Of a DNA stretch of 64,000 nt, positions 18,420 to 27,436 are shown one piece after another. The notes under the pieces were generated by a model. That model was not told where the DNA came from. It worked only from the letters and a program-made list of their open reading frames with translations, and did no database searches. The translations under genes and the position numbers were made by a program. Source of the stretch: Paenibacillus sp. FSL R5-0766 (GTDB lineage: Bacteria; Bacillota; Bacilli; Paenibacillales; Paenibacillaceae); NCBI RefSeq assembly GCF_037971845.1, contig NZ_CP150227.1:2542001-2606000 (forward strand), in the 5' to 3' direction. The first letter of the stretch is position 1, and every line of letters begins with the position of its first letter.

Positions 18420-20165
18420 CTACGTGGACAGATTGGACTCGACCTGTTGCCGTTCATACTGTTCACGGTACCAGCCGTTCATGGCTAACAATTCCTGGTG
18501 AGTGCCTTCTTCCGTAATTTTCCCGTGCTCCAGTACGATGATTCGGTCAGCATGTTCAATAGCAGACAGGCGATGAGTCGAGATCAGCGTGGTTTTGCCC
18601 GAGCGTTTGTTGCGTATATTTTCAATAATTTTGGCTTCAGTACGTGCATCGACAGCAGATAAGGCATCATCGAGGATCAGGATATCAGGATTGGCAATAA
18701 AGGCACGCGCCAGCGATACCCGCTGTTTCTGTCCACCGGACAGAGAGATTCCTTTTTCACCAACGAGTGTATCCAGTCCATCGGACAAGGTTCCCAGATC
18801 CCCGTCAAAAGCGGCGGTACGAATGGCTTCCATGATGACTTCATCACTGGCCCCAGGTTGACCAAATTGAATGTTTTGACGAACTGATTTGGAGAACAGA
18901 ACTTGTTCCTGTGGTACGTACCCAATCCAGCTGTGCAAGTCATCTTTGGCGATATCCTGAATTGGATGACCCGAGATGCTTAATGTGCCCGAACCGGAAG
19001 GGTATTCATGAAGCAGTTGTTTGAGCAAAGTAGACTTACCGCTACCCGTACGACCCACAACACCTAATGTTTGACCCCGTCGCAGCGAAAAGCTGATATG
19101 ACTGAGATTGTCGACAGTGGAACTTGGGTAACGGAATGTAACATCCTGCATCGCAATTTCTTCCGGATTCGTAACGTGAGCAGGTTGCTCCACATCTTGT
19201 ACGGCAGGTTCTACCGATAAAGTCTCGTTGACCCGATCAAGCGAAGCGCTACCACGTTGCATCAGGTTAATTAATTCGCCGATGGCAAACATGGGCCAGA
19301 TCATCATCCCCAGGTACATGTTAAACGATACGAGATCCCCCAGGGTAATTTCATTATGGAATACAAGATATATGCCGTAGGCAAGTGCAATCACATAACT
19401 GAGTCCAACGAAGAGGCGGATGGTGGGTTCAAATAGGGCATCCATTCTGGCAACAGCCAGATTTTTGCGATACACATCCTCGGTCACGTCGGCGAACCGT
19501 TTCTCGTCCAGACGTTCCTGCACATAAGCACGCACGACACGAATCCCGGCGATGGATTCCAGCACCTGGTCGTTCATATCTCCGAATGCATCCTGTGCCA
19601 GGGTGTAACGTTGATGTACAGCTTTACCATAGATCATCATGGCAATGGCGATAAAAGGTAATGGCAGGATTGCCGCCAGGGTCAGTTTCCAACTGACCAG
19701 GAAACCCATCGCGAACAATACGGTGGCCAGAAAGGCTGTAGAGTCTGTTAAGGTCAGCATGCCGAAGCCTGCTGTAGTGGCAATGGAACGAAGATCATTG
19801 GTGGCCCGAGCCATCAGATCTCCTGTTCTGTTTTTCTCAAAAAAGGGAGGAGTCATCCGTAACAAGTGGTCCATAAAGCGTGAACGAAGCAGCCGTTCCA
19901 CCAGATTGGCACCACCAAACAGTTTGTGCATCCAAACGTATGTAACCAGATAGATAATGATGACCGTTCCTAGAATAAGCAAAATATAACGCGTAAGTGA
20001 GGTGCCGGTAATGGAACCGCGCACAATCTCGTCGATGGCATTACCAAGAAGACGGGGAGGCAGCAGTTCGGCAATGCCCACCAGAATAAGCAAGATGACA
20101 CCGGTTAGGTATCGTTTGCGTTCCAGCCGGAAGAACCAGGCCAGGTTTTTAAGTACAGAGAACAA
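18420..20165 (-). CDS. bmrC: Heterodimeric ABC exporter, BmrC/YheI-type subunit
   Basis: 581 residues, matching YheI/BmrC length. Six membrane helices are followed by an ATPase domain with Walker A GRTGSGKST, signature SLSGGQKQR and Walker B ILILDDALSAVD. The residue after Walker B is Asp rather than Glu, the usual degenerate-site mark of heterodimeric exporters, while the partner has Glu. First gene of the two-gene operon, preceded by a leader peptide and attenuator. AAGGAAGG lies upstream of the start. Confidence 0.9.
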   Translation of the reverse strand: MFSVLKNLAWFFRLERKRYLTGVILLILVGIAELLPPRLLGNAIDEIVRGSITGTSLTRYILLILGTVIIIYLVTYVWMHKLFGGANLVERLLRSRFMDHLLRMTPPFFEKNRTGDLMARATNDLRSIATTAGFGMLTLTDSTAFLATVLFAMGFLVSWKLTLAAILPLPFIAIAMMIYGKAVHQRYTLAQDAFGDMNDQVLESIAGIRVVRAYVQERLDEKRFADVTEDVYRKNLAVARMDALFEPTIRLFVGLSYVIALAYGIYLVFHNEITLGDLVSFNMYLGMMIWPMFAIGELINLMQRGSASLDRVNETLSVEPAVQDVEQPAHVTNPEEIAMQDVTFRYPSSTVDNLSHISFSLRRGQTLGVVGRTGSGKSTLLKQLLHEYPSGSGTLSISGHPIQDIAKDDLHSWIGYVPQEQVLFSKSVRQNIQFGQPGASDEVIMEAIRTAAFDGDLGTLSDGLDTLVGEKGISLSGGQKQRVSLARAFIANPDILILDDALSAVDARTEAKIIENIRNKRSGKTTLISTHRLSAIEHADRIIVLEHGKITEEGTHQELLAMNGWYREQYERQQVESNLST

Positions 20166-20232
20166 GTGTTATCCCTTCCTTTCGATGTCCGAGAAATGCA
20201 GATTCCGTTCATGTATGCCGAAATGTACCCAC

Positions 20233-20265
20233 AAAAAAAGACATACCGCACGCAGGCGGTATGTC
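20233..20265 (-). terminator. Attenuator terminator in the bmrCD leader
   Basis: On the minus strand, arms GACATACCGC / GCGGTATGTC enclose CTGCGT and are followed by T7, about 70 bases before bmrC. Being between the promoter and the structural genes, it must be read through for expression. A GGTGGCGG stretch upstream could pair with CCGCC to disrupt it. Confidence 0.8.
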
Positions 20266-20378
20266 TTCATATAATCATACTGCAGCATGGCTCAGAGAAC
20301 AGAGCCGCCACCATATATAAGTTCGATTGTGAGTAAACATCACAGAGATTCTAATGAAAGATCGCCTGTCATGCCGAC

Positions 20379-20459
20379 TTATGAACGGAATAATGATTTC
20401 GGGTGTGCTCCGGTATTTAGTTGTGTGCTGAATTGACCAATCATATGTTTGTTAAACAC
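20379..20459 (-). CDS. Leader peptide of the bmrCD operon (BmrB-like)
   Basis: Minus-strand ORF of 26 codons, GTG start, reading MFNKHMIGQFSTQLNTG and ending LFRS-stop. AAAGGGTG lies about 8 bases upstream. It sits between the promoter at 20517-20545 and the attenuator. In Bacillus subtilis, bmrB is a leader ORF whose stalled translation under antibiotics prevents termination before bmrCD. The arrangement here is the same; the peptide itself is shorter and not obviously homologous. Confidence 0.6.
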   Translation of the reverse strand: MFNKHMIGQFSTQLNTGAHPKSLFRS

Positions 20460-20516
20460 CGTAATCACCCTTTCTTTTTTTGGAAATAAATACAATGTAG
20501 ACCTCGTATGTTTGCA

Positions 20517-20545
20517 TCTTAACACCGGCTTTTACAATCTGTCAA
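20517..20545 (-). promoter_or_regulatory. Promoter of the bmrCD leader transcript
   Basis: Minus strand TTGACA (20545-20540), 17-base spacer, TTAAGA (20522-20517). It places the transcript start near 20510, giving a leader of roughly 340 bases. Confidence 0.6.
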
Positions 20546-20650
20546 ACATTTTTCACAACTTATTTTGTCTTTATGTGGTCACTCGGGTTTGTATTCAAGT
20601 CCCTGTCGAGATATGATGGAACATATATATACAGAAGGAGCTGACACCAA

Positions 20651-20947
20651 ATGAGTACCATACATGTATCCGATCAAGCTGCTCGCTGGTACAAGGAAGA
20701 ACTGAATTTGAACGAGGGAGACAGCATCCGATTTTTTGCCCGTTATAGCTCTGGCGGAGGTCTTCACCCTGGATTTTCGCTAGGTATTGCTGTGGAGAAA
20801 CCAAGACATCCTGCGGATCAAACCGAAGTGTCGGGAATTCAATTCTTTATGGAAGATCACGATTATTGGTATCTGAAAGGACACCAACTGCATGTGGATA
20901 TCGTTGATGAAGGTCAGGATATCGAATATCGTTACACGGAAGTCTAA
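20651..20947 (+). CDS. yneR: HesB/YneR-family protein
   Basis: 98 residues, close in length and sequence style to the B. subtilis YneR group of HesB-fold proteins (RWYKEELNLNEGDSIRFFARYSSGG, FFMEDHDYWY). The three cysteines of A-type iron-sulfur carriers are absent, so iron-sulfur transfer is unlikely. Function of the group is unknown. AGAAGGAGC precedes ATG 20651. Confidence 0.82.
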   Translation: MSTIHVSDQAARWYKEELNLNEGDSIRFFARYSSGGGLHPGFSLGIAVEKPRHPADQTEVSGIQFFMEDHDYWYLKGHQLHVDIVDEGQDIEYRYTEV

Positions 20948-21003
20948 GCAATAGATGGATTACAGGCCGCCACCGGCTTCCGAGTAGGAGGAGGGGATAA
21001 GCA

Positions 21004-21453
21004 GTGAATCTGCCACCACGAGATTTGGCCCAGTATATCGCAAAACGCTCTCATATTGTTGTAAAAGCGGCGGTGCGGGCTGAGAACGAACAAGGTGAAT
21101 TACTGCTGATTCAGCATGCTGAACATGGTCACTGGCGGTTGCCAGCAGGTGAGATGCGCCCGGGTGAGGCTATTGAAGATGCTGCACATCGGGAGTTATG
21201 GGAAGAGACAGGTTGGACTGCTGATACCATGACACTTGAAGGTCTCTATTCGGGGCCTGACCTTCGGTATCTGCATTCAAGCGGAGATGAAGAGTATTAT
21301 GTCATTGCCTTGTTCCGGACAGTGATCATTCAGGATGACCTTGTGGAGTCGCGTGTAAATAGTGATGCAGGTCTGAAGTTTTTTGCGCTGGAGTCATTAC
21401 CACCTCTTAATCAGATTAGCCGAATCCTGTTAGCGCGGGATTTTGCAGAATAA
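21004..21453 (+). CDS. Nudix hydrolase
   Basis: 149 residues. Complete Nudix box GEMRPGEAIEDAAHRELWEE followed by TGW. It hydrolyses a nucleoside diphosphate linked to some other moiety; the substrate is not readable. GTG start at 21004 with an extended AGGAGGAGGGG upstream. A strong terminator follows. Confidence 0.88.
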   Translation: MNLPPRDLAQYIAKRSHIVVKAAVRAENEQGELLLIQHAEHGHWRLPAGEMRPGEAIEDAAHRELWEETGWTADTMTLEGLYSGPDLRYLHSSGDEEYYVIALFRTVIIQDDLVESRVNSDAGLKFFALESLPPLNQISRILLARDFAE

Positions 21454-21472
21454 AATAAGTGTTGACGCAAAA

Positions 21473-21523
21473 AAAGACCTTGGCATGCACGATAAAGTGG
21501 ATGCCAAGGTCTTTTTTTTTTTT
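21473..21523. terminator. Terminator after the Nudix gene
   Basis: Arms AAAGACCTTGGCAT / ATGCCAAGGTCTTT with a long T-run on the plus strand and A-run on the other side, so it may serve the convergent gene too. Confidence 0.88.
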
Positions 21524-21552
21524 AAATCCGATTCACGTGCTCAGAGCATGAA

Positions 21553-22065
21553 TTACACCTGATCCAGCGGTTCATCATCCATCGCAAAATCAAAATCATC
21601 AATATCAAATACCTGTACAGGTGATTCGGACTCAATGATGCGTGCAATCAGTTCAACCTGATCGGTGAGAATCGGGATACTCAGGCGCTGAGATGTCAGC
21701 AGCAGTTCGGTCTCAATGGGATCGAAATACTCCCCGTACTGTGCCGTATCTATTGCATTGATAATGGCAATGGATACTTGGTCACCAAATAAAATGGAGG
21801 GGCTTTTGGCCCATGGAACAAGTAACGCACGCTCTATTTTTTTCTTATTCAGCGGTTCCTCGAAATAAGAAATCATTTCATTGATTTTGGATTTCACATG
21901 CTGATCATCTGCCGGGTTATCCATCATGGGATCAGGACTGGTCTGGAATTCATATAGCTCAAGGATGGTGGTATAAGGAACAATATATTCAACAGGCGCG
22001 GGCGGCGCTAACAATTGACCGTAAATGGCCACCATCACGGCTTCTGTAATAAACTGACGTGACAT
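21553..22065 (-). CDS. Hypothetical acidic protein
   Basis: About 170 residues, rich in Asp and Glu, ending DIDDFDFAMDDEPLDQV. No signal peptide, membrane segment or catalytic motif is evident. The start at 22065 (MSRQFITEAV) has AGGAGG 11 bases upstream; an ATG further upstream would add 12 residues. I do not recognise a family. A dispersed repeat lies just upstream. Confidence 0.65.
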   Translation of the reverse strand: MSRQFITEAVMVAIYGQLLAPPAPVEYIVPYTTILELYEFQTSPDPMMDNPADDQHVKSKINEMISYFEEPLNKKKIERALLVPWAKSPSILFGDQVSIAIINAIDTAQYGEYFDPIETELLLTSQRLSIPILTDQVELIARIIESESPVQVFDIDDFDFAMDDEPLDQV

Positions 22066-22145
22066 GGTTCCTGAATCCTCCTGCGCCATTAATAGTTGCA
22101 AAGTGAATCTATACGTTTATGCAACAGCATAACCATAATAGTACG

Positions 22146-22320
22146 TGTTCAAATAGGACGGTTTTCAGTACCGAGAAGATGGGATGAAGCTAGAAATGGA
22201 GTAGCGGAGCGTAGGGAAAACTACGTGAGCAACGGACATTTCGGCTGAATTCCATATTCGATGCTGATGATGCCGATAGGCATCCTTCGTAATCAAAAGC
22301 GGACTTTTTGAACAACCTCT
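22146..22320. repeat. Dispersed 175-bp inverted-terminal element, copy A
   Basis: Left end TGTTCAAATAGGACGGTTTT and right end AAAAGCGGACTTTTTGAACA are near-complementary over about 20 bases. The interior is almost identical to copy B at 40349. No ORF. Small size, inverted ends and multiple copies suggest a MITE-like or palindromic unit. Confidence 0.8.
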
Positions 22321-22442
22321 AATGTGGATTATTCTGCTGTAGACTCGTGTACATGATTTGCATGAATAGAAGTATATCACACAACGGTGGGAAATACAGC
22401 CAATCTGCATAGCATGTCAGGTCACAACCTTCACAACTTGAA

Positions 22443-22895
22443 TCAGGATTTGCCCAGCAGCAATGATAAAATTCCCGCCGCAATCAATGGACCCACAGGT
22501 ACACCCTTGAATAGGGCAACCCCAAGTACCGTTCCGATTAACAGCCCTGCAACGACAGTTGGCTGTGTACCCATCAACGTAGCGCCACGTCCTCCGAGAT
22601 ATGCCACCAGTAATCCTACGCCAATGGCGAGCAGTGATTTCCAGTGCAGGAAAGACTCACCGATCGTCTGTAGACTCATCTTGCCACTGGCAAGAGGTGC
22701 CATCACGCCAATGGTCAGAATGATAATGCCCAGTGTAAGTCCGTATTTTTCAAGCCATGGAAATGCCTGATTCAGGTTCAGGACTCGTAGCAACAACAGA
22801 AATACCATCGCTACGGTCACAGGTGTGTTGCTGCTGATAATCCCGAGAGCCGCAAATACGAGCAACAGCAGGGAAGTCATATCCATTGTTTTCAT
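22443..22895 (-). CDS. DUF441 (UPF0756) membrane protein
   Basis: 150 residues, four or five hydrophobic helices. Typical segments are [40 protein letters not shown], and the glycine-rich end [19 protein letters not shown]. Function unknown. The ATG at 22895 overlaps the stop of ypdA (ATGA), so the two are coupled; a second ATG at 22886 is also possible. Confidence 0.85.
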   Translation of the reverse strand: MKTMDMTSLLLLVFAALGIISSNTPVTVAMVFLLLLRVLNLNQAFPWLEKYGLTLGIIILTIGVMAPLASGKMSLQTIGESFLHWKSLLAIGVGLLVAYLGGRGATLMGTQPTVVAGLLIGTVLGVALFKGVPVGPLIAAGILSLLLGKS

Positions 22896-23890
22896 TTCCC
22901 TTCAGTCTGTCCACGTTGTTTGCTAACGATATGTTCCGCAATGTACCGTCCATGCCAGCGTCCGGATTCAATAAAGACTTCATTGGCATTACGACCCGAA
23001 GCGATGACTCCGCCTACATATACACCAGGTATGCTGCTTTCCATCGTTTGTGCATCATATAGAGGTTTATCCATATCATCAGACATCTCCACACCTACCG
23101 ACGTGAGTAGTTGACGATCTGGACGGAAACCGGTCATTGCCAGTACGAAGTCATTATCCAGTTCCTGAGTGGAACCATCCGTGTGTATCAGACGAATCGA
23201 ATCATCGAGTATTTCATTCACGCGTGATTCCAGGTGGAGTGTGATATGACCTTTTGTCACCATGCTCTCGAATAGCGGGCGTACCCATGGTTTAATATGC
23301 TGGGACAGACCACTGCCGCGATAAACCATATCAATATGTGCTCCGACCCGAACCAGTTCCATGGCCGCATCCACGGCTGAGTTGCTTCCGCCAATAATGG
23401 CGACACGTGTACGGGTATAAGGGTGGGCTTCCCGGAAGTAGTGGGTTACTTTATCTTTATCTTCTCCAGGGATGCCCAGATAGTTAGGATGGTCAAAATA
23501 ACCGGTAGCTACAACTACATTGCGTCCAACATGTACGATGGCTTCCCCGCGGCGATTGAGCGTATGTACCTCAAACGTACCATCATCCTTGCGTTTAATT
23601 TCACGGGCTTCCTCATAGTTATGAACACGCAGACCAAAATGTTCGGCTACCCTGCGATAATAGGCAAGTGCTTCATAACGAAACGGTTTATCATTAGGTG
23701 TGCTGAACGGAACGTTTCCGATCTCAAGCAGCGGGGCTGTGCTGAAAAACTGCATATGGGTTGGATACAGATAAATAGATTGAACGATATTGTATTTCTC
23801 AACGATCACAGCGGACAGTCCCAGCCGCTCACATTCAATGGCAGCAGACAGACCGCATGGGCCTCCGCCGATAATAATGACATCTTCCAT
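22892..23890 (-). CDS. ypdA: Bacillithiol disulfide reductase YpdA (Bdr)
   Basis: 332-residue flavoprotein. FAD-binding motif [20 protein letters not shown] at the N-terminus and NADPH-binding [19 protein letters not shown] in the middle. The GGGPCG cysteine is the feature that separates YpdA from ordinary thioredoxin reductase-like enzymes, which have a CxxC. It reduces oxidised bacillithiol with NADPH, fitting a Bacillales host. Start 23890 has AAGGAGG upstream. Confidence 0.9.
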   Translation of the reverse strand: MEDVIIIGGGPCGLSAAIECERLGLSAVIVEKYNIVQSIYLYPTHMQFFSTAPLLEIGNVPFSTPNDKPFRYEALAYYRRVAEHFGLRVHNYEEAREIKRKDDGTFEVHTLNRRGEAIVHVGRNVVVATGYFDHPNYLGIPGEDKDKVTHYFREAHPYTRTRVAIIGGSNSAVDAAMELVRVGAHIDMVYRGSGLSQHIKPWVRPLFESMVTKGHITLHLESRVNEILDDSIRLIHTDGSTQELDNDFVLAMTGFRPDRQLLTSVGVEMSDDMDKPLYDAQTMESSIPGVYVGGVIASGRNANEVFIESGRWHGRYIAEHIVSKQRGQTEGK

Positions 23891-24031
23891 GTTCTTAATC
23901 CTCCTTATTTCAAGCAATATAATCCTACCGTAAATAACGAGCCAATGCCAGTTCAAGCGTGGAGTTTAATTAGACAAGCTTACTTGAAACCAAAGGAGTT
24001 GACGTGCAGAGAAGAAAAGACTAATATCAAA

Positions 24032-24047
24032 TTAGATATATATCTAA
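24032..24047. promoter_or_regulatory. Palindromic operator candidate upstream of the ArsR-type gene
   Basis: Perfect 16-base palindrome TTAGATATATATCTAA, 19 bases before the start of the ArsR-family regulator and in the divergent region with ypdA. Consistent with autoregulation by a dimeric winged-helix protein. Confidence 0.5.
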
Positions 24048-24065
24048 ATGAAAGCGAGATGAACG

Positions 24066-24662
24066 ATGATGCAGCTGGAGAAAATTGTGGCTTATCATAA
24101 AGCGTTGGCTGACCCGACCCGGCTTCGCATGCTACTGTTGTTGGCACAGGGTGAACTGCACGGACAGGCACTTGCCGAGCGGCTGAATCTGTCACAGCCA
24201 ACCGTGACACATCATGCATCCAAGCTGAGAGAGGCGGCGCTGATTAAGGAACGACGGGAGAAAAATACAGTGTATTTCACACTCAATCCTTCGTTTATCC
24301 GCGAGAATGCACAGGCTTCGGTTGATTTTATCTTTAATCGAGAGGAGATTTCGGATATGAGTGATGTGAACGAAACATTGAAAGCGTCGGTCATGAGAAA
24401 TTTTTTCTCCAAAGATGGACGACTGCGTCAGATTCCGGCTCAATACAAGAAAAAACTGATTGTACTTGGTCATCTGGTCGAGCAGCTTGAATTTGGTCGG
24501 AAGTATACGGAAAAAGAAATCAATACATTTATAAAGCAATACCATGAAGACTTTGCCACGATTCGGCGGGAATTTATCATGCATCAGTTCATGTATCGGG
24601 AAGAGGATATCTATGAATTGAATCCGAAGGAAATGTGGACACGCTGGGATCAGGTCAAATAG
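24066..24662 (+). CDS. ArsR-family transcriptional regulator with C-terminal DUF2087
   Basis: 198 residues. Winged helix at about 1-85 (ADPTRLRMLLLLAQGE, LNLSQPTVTHHASKLREAAL, EKNTVYFTLN); recognition helix SQPTVTHHASKL. The C-terminal part (FFSKDGRLRQIPAQYKKKLIVL, YTEKEINTFIKQYHED, TIRREFIMHQFMYRE) matches DUF2087. No metal-binding ELCVC motif, so metal sensing is unlikely. Two adjacent ATG codons at 24066 and 24069. Confidence 0.85.
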   Translation: MMQLEKIVAYHKALADPTRLRMLLLLAQGELHGQALAERLNLSQPTVTHHASKLREAALIKERREKNTVYFTLNPSFIRENAQASVDFIFNREEISDMSDVNETLKASVMRNFFSKDGRLRQIPAQYKKKLIVLGHLVEQLEFGRKYTEKEINTFIKQYHEDFATIRREFIMHQFMYREEDIYELNPKEMWTRWDQVK

Positions 24663-24690
24663 AGTAGCTGGTGGTAAAAAAAGTTTGGGC

Positions 24691-24720
24691 TTGACAACTG
24701 TAAAGCTCAGTGTGTAACAT
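24691..24720 (+). promoter_or_regulatory. Promoter of the 23-codon small ORF
   Basis: TTGACA, 18-base spacer, TAACAT. It points at the small ORF at 24753. Confidence 0.5.
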
Positions 24721-24752
24721 AATGGATAATTCTACAAGGGAGGCGATTGTTT

Positions 24753-24824
24753 ATGACAAATTTAAATGCAGTATACGTTAATTTGAATAAGAACAGCGTC
24801 TCCGGAACGGATCAAAGCATGTAA
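24753..24824 (+). CDS. Small ORF, 23 residues, unknown (leader peptide or short peptide gene)
   Basis: Reads MTNLNAVYVNLNKNSVSG and ends DQSM-stop. It has its own promoter, a good ribosome site (AGGGAGGCG, spacing about 9) and a strong terminator 60 bases after the stop. The peptide is Asn-rich and polar, so it is not a membrane peptide. It might be an independent small protein, or a leader for rsgA with the terminator acting as attenuator. Not recognised. Confidence 0.45.
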   Translation: MTNLNAVYVNLNKNSVSGTDQSM

Positions 24825-24884
24825 TTTTGCGTTAGCTGGATAGCAGTATCCATTGTAACGTGAAGTATCACATGCTCAGATGAA

Positions 24885-24914
24885 GCCACGGGTGACGCAC
24901 CCGTGGCTTTTTTG
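24885..24914 (+). terminator. Terminator downstream of the small ORF
   Basis: Arms GCCACGGGTG / CACCCGTGGC, loop ACG, then T7. It lies upstream of rsgA, so it either ends the small transcript or attenuates rsgA. Confidence 0.85.
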
Positions 24915-25124
24915 TTTGCCGATAAAGGGTGTTCCTGAATGGTTTATATCGGAGGGTTAAGTATTCTATCCGGTAGATCTACAAGAAGGGATCATCTTTG
25001 ATTCGGCTAACTACTTATTGCCGCGGGTGTATTTCTGCTCGTGGTTTTTTGTTTTGATCTGAACCGGAGATGTTTGTTCACTCGGCTTGAACGAAGTAAA
25101 CAACTTATTTTGGGAGGAATTTTT

Positions 25125-26219
25125 ATTTTAGATAACCATATTGAGAAGTACGGCTGGTCTGCAAAGTGGCAGGAACTGTGGCAAGAGACAGGGATGGAAG
25201 AGCAGGAGAAAAAGCCAGCCAGAATTATCGCAGACCATGGACATCTGCAACGTTTGATTACAGAAGAGGGCGAATGCTGGGGAAGAATTGCGGGCCGAAT
25301 GCGTCATGATAGTCTGGAGACCAGCTTGGTTCCAGCGGTTGGCGATTGGGTGGCCATTACAGGTCAGGCAGGTGAAGAAGCAATTATTCATAATCTGGTG
25401 CCACGTCGGAGCAGGGTATCGAGACAGGCGGCAGGTCCAGTGACCAAGGAACAATTAATCGCCGCAAACGTAGATACACTGTTAATCGTGGCTGCACTTA
25501 ATCATGATTTCAATCTTAGACGACTCGAAAGGTACGTGATGATGGCTTGGAATGGTGGCGTGAGGCCAGTCATTGTCTTAAGCAAAAGTGATCTGTGCAA
25601 CAATGTGGAAGAACAGATCCGAAGTGTAGAAGGGATTGCCCCAGGCGTTGAAGTGCTTGCGATATCTGCAGTGGAGGGTCAAGGGAAATCCTTACTGGAA
25701 CGATATTTGCAGCCAGGGCTGACTGTTGCGCTCACAGGATCTTCTGGCAGTGGCAAGTCTACGCTGGTGAACTGGATGATGGGTGAGGATGTGCAGCTTA
25801 CGCAATCCGTCCGCGAGGGAGACAGCCGTGGGAGACATACGACAACACACCGGGAGATGTTTGTACTTCCTCAGGGAGCCGTATTGATCGATACTCCAGG
25901 AATGCGTGAGCTTAATCTTTGGGATGAGGGCCATGACGGGCTGTCGCAGGCGTTTGGAGAAATTGAAGAACTTGCCGCCACGTGCAGATTTCTGGATTGC
26001 AGTCATACACGGGAAGCTGGATGTGCAGTGAAAGAGGCCATACAGGACGGTTCATTGGATGAAAAAAGGCTGAATAATTATCTGAAAATGCAGAAGGAAT
26101 TGCAATATCAGCAGCGCAAGGAAGAAGTGGCATCCAGAAGGCGTACCGCTTCCAGCAAACCGGCCAATAGTCGCAAATCCAAGCACTCCCGTAGTGTGAA
26201 AGAGTGGGAGGAAGCCTGA
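25125..26219 (+). CDS. rsgA: Ribosome small subunit-dependent GTPase RsgA
   Basis: About 364 residues. Circularly permuted GTPase: N-terminal OB fold (GEWGRIAGR-type segment ECWGRIAGR, VGDWVAIT), then VLSKSDL (G4), P-loop GSSGSGKST (G1), GRHTTTHRE (G2) and DTPGMRELNLW (G3), and a C-terminal zinc domain with CRFLDCSHTREAGC. It promotes 30S maturation. No ATG, GTG or TTG is properly spaced. The ribosome site GGGAGGA (25112-25118) is six bases before ATT (25125), so an AUU start is inferred. The next ATG (25195) would remove the conserved YGW N-terminus. Confidence 0.88.
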   Translation: MLDNHIEKYGWSAKWQELWQETGMEEQEKKPARIIADHGHLQRLITEEGECWGRIAGRMRHDSLETSLVPAVGDWVAITGQAGEEAIIHNLVPRRSRVSRQAAGPVTKEQLIAANVDTLLIVAALNHDFNLRRLERYVMMAWNGGVRPVIVLSKSDLCNNVEEQIRSVEGIAPGVEVLAISAVEGQGKSLLERYLQPGLTVALTGSSGSGKSTLVNWMMGEDVQLTQSVREGDSRGRHTTTHREMFVLPQGAVLIDTPGMRELNLWDEGHDGLSQAFGEIEELAATCRFLDCSHTREAGCAVKEAIQDGSLDEKRLNNYLKMQKELQYQQRKEEVASRRRTASSKPANSRKSKHSRSVKEWEEA

Positions 26220-26275
26220 AATCAGGCGGGCATCATCCGGTATCTTGCATAAGATAGGTCAGGAGGGATGTCATT

Positions 26276-26614
26276 ATGCCAGATTACAGGATTATTGTAG
26301 ATCTGTCTGACCACATGTTATATCTTCTGGATGGCAATCAGGTGATTAAGGGCTATCCCGTAGCCACCGGCAAGATGCTCACGCAGACTCCAAGCGGAGA
26401 GTTCACTATTATTAACAAACAATCGAATCCAGGTGGGCCATTTGGCGTGTTCTGGATGGGACTGTCTGCTCCCCACTATGGCATACACGGTACCAATGAG
26501 CCTTGGTCTATTGGCAAATCCGTCTCCCATGGTTGTATACGCATGTACAACTCGGATGTACTGGATCTGTCTTCCAAGGTATCTGTAGGCACAAGGGTAA
26601 CGATCCGGCCGTAG
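26276..26614 (+). CDS. L,D-transpeptidase (YkuD domain)
   Basis: 112 residues consisting of the catalytic domain alone. The active-site motif is [20 protein letters not shown], with the nucleophilic Cys in SHGC. No signal peptide or LysM domain is seen. It would make 3-3 peptidoglycan crosslinks, or attach spore or cell-wall peptides if exported by another route. AGGAGGG precedes ATG 26276. Its stop codon lies in the loop of a terminator. Confidence 0.88.
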   Translation: MPDYRIIVDLSDHMLYLLDGNQVIKGYPVATGKMLTQTPSGEFTIINKQSNPGGPFGVFWMGLSAPHYGIHGTNEPWSIGKSVSHGCIRMYNSDVLDLSSKVSVGTRVTIRP

Positions 26615-26625
26615 GGCCGGATTTT
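26603..26625 (+). terminator. Terminator overlapping the ykuD stop
   Basis: Arms ATCCGGCC / GGCCGGAT with the TAG stop in the loop, followed by TTTACTTT. Confidence 0.75.
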
Positions 26626-26727
26626 ACTTTATAAGAGGTAGTTCAGTGGATGAATTTGGAATTATAGAAAGATGAACATATAATATGGTAAAGCTACGGC
26701 AGTTACGAGAGAAAGTGAGTGATAGCT

Positions 26728-27267
26728 ATGCTGATCAGGAGGGCGCGTGAAGGGGATGCGGAGGGAATAGCCCATGTACATACGGAGAGTTGGAAAACAA
26801 CATATCGGGGAATTGTGCCCGACGATTTTTTGGATCATTTGACTATAGAATCAAGATTGTCCCATTGGGAGAAGACCATTCGTTCTGACGAAGAGGATCA
26901 GATCCTGGTGGTAGCTGAACAGGATCATGGGAACATTGTCGGATTTGCTTGTGGGGGTAAGGAGCGTGAAGGCAAATTACCTTATGATGGGGAGTTATAC
27001 GCTATATATTTGCTGAAGGAAGTACAACAAAAAGGGATAGGTCAGCAACTGGCGACACATGTCGTTCATCATCTGCAGACCCATAATATGAAACGTTTGA
27101 TCATATGGGCTTTGGAGCGTAATCCAGCTTGTCGCTTCTATGAAAAGATGGGAGGTACTCCAGTTCAGACACAGTCCCTCCGCATTGGTGGTCAAGATCT
27201 GATCGAAGTTGGCTACGGATGGGAAGACTTGAGCCTCTTTGGAGAGGAGAGCCTGCCCGACTGTTGA
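26728..27267 (+). CDS. GNAT family N-acetyltransferase
   Basis: 179 residues. Motif A around LYAIYLLKEVQQKGIGQQLA (acetyl-CoA loop QQKGIGQ), with N-terminal ARE-GDAEGIAHVH and C-terminal NPACRFYEKMGG. Substrate unknown. ATG 26728 chosen; a GTG at 26719 is possible. Confidence 0.88.
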   Translation: MLIRRAREGDAEGIAHVHTESWKTTYRGIVPDDFLDHLTIESRLSHWEKTIRSDEEDQILVVAEQDHGNIVGFACGGKEREGKLPYDGELYAIYLLKEVQQKGIGQQLATHVVHHLQTHNMKRLIIWALERNPACRFYEKMGGTPVQTQSLRIGGQDLIEVGYGWEDLSLFGEESLPDC

Positions 27268-27436
27268 AAGACGTGCAGGTGGCGAGAGAATAGTGTGGGT
27301 TGTGTTGTTTCCTTAAGCTTTAAAAATGGAAGAGCTAATTCAGGTCTTCACGTTTGCGTAATTCTGAACAAGTTTAATGATGTATTACACCGTTGTGCAG
27401 GTGTGACATTTAATCTTGATCAGGAGGCGTATTCAG

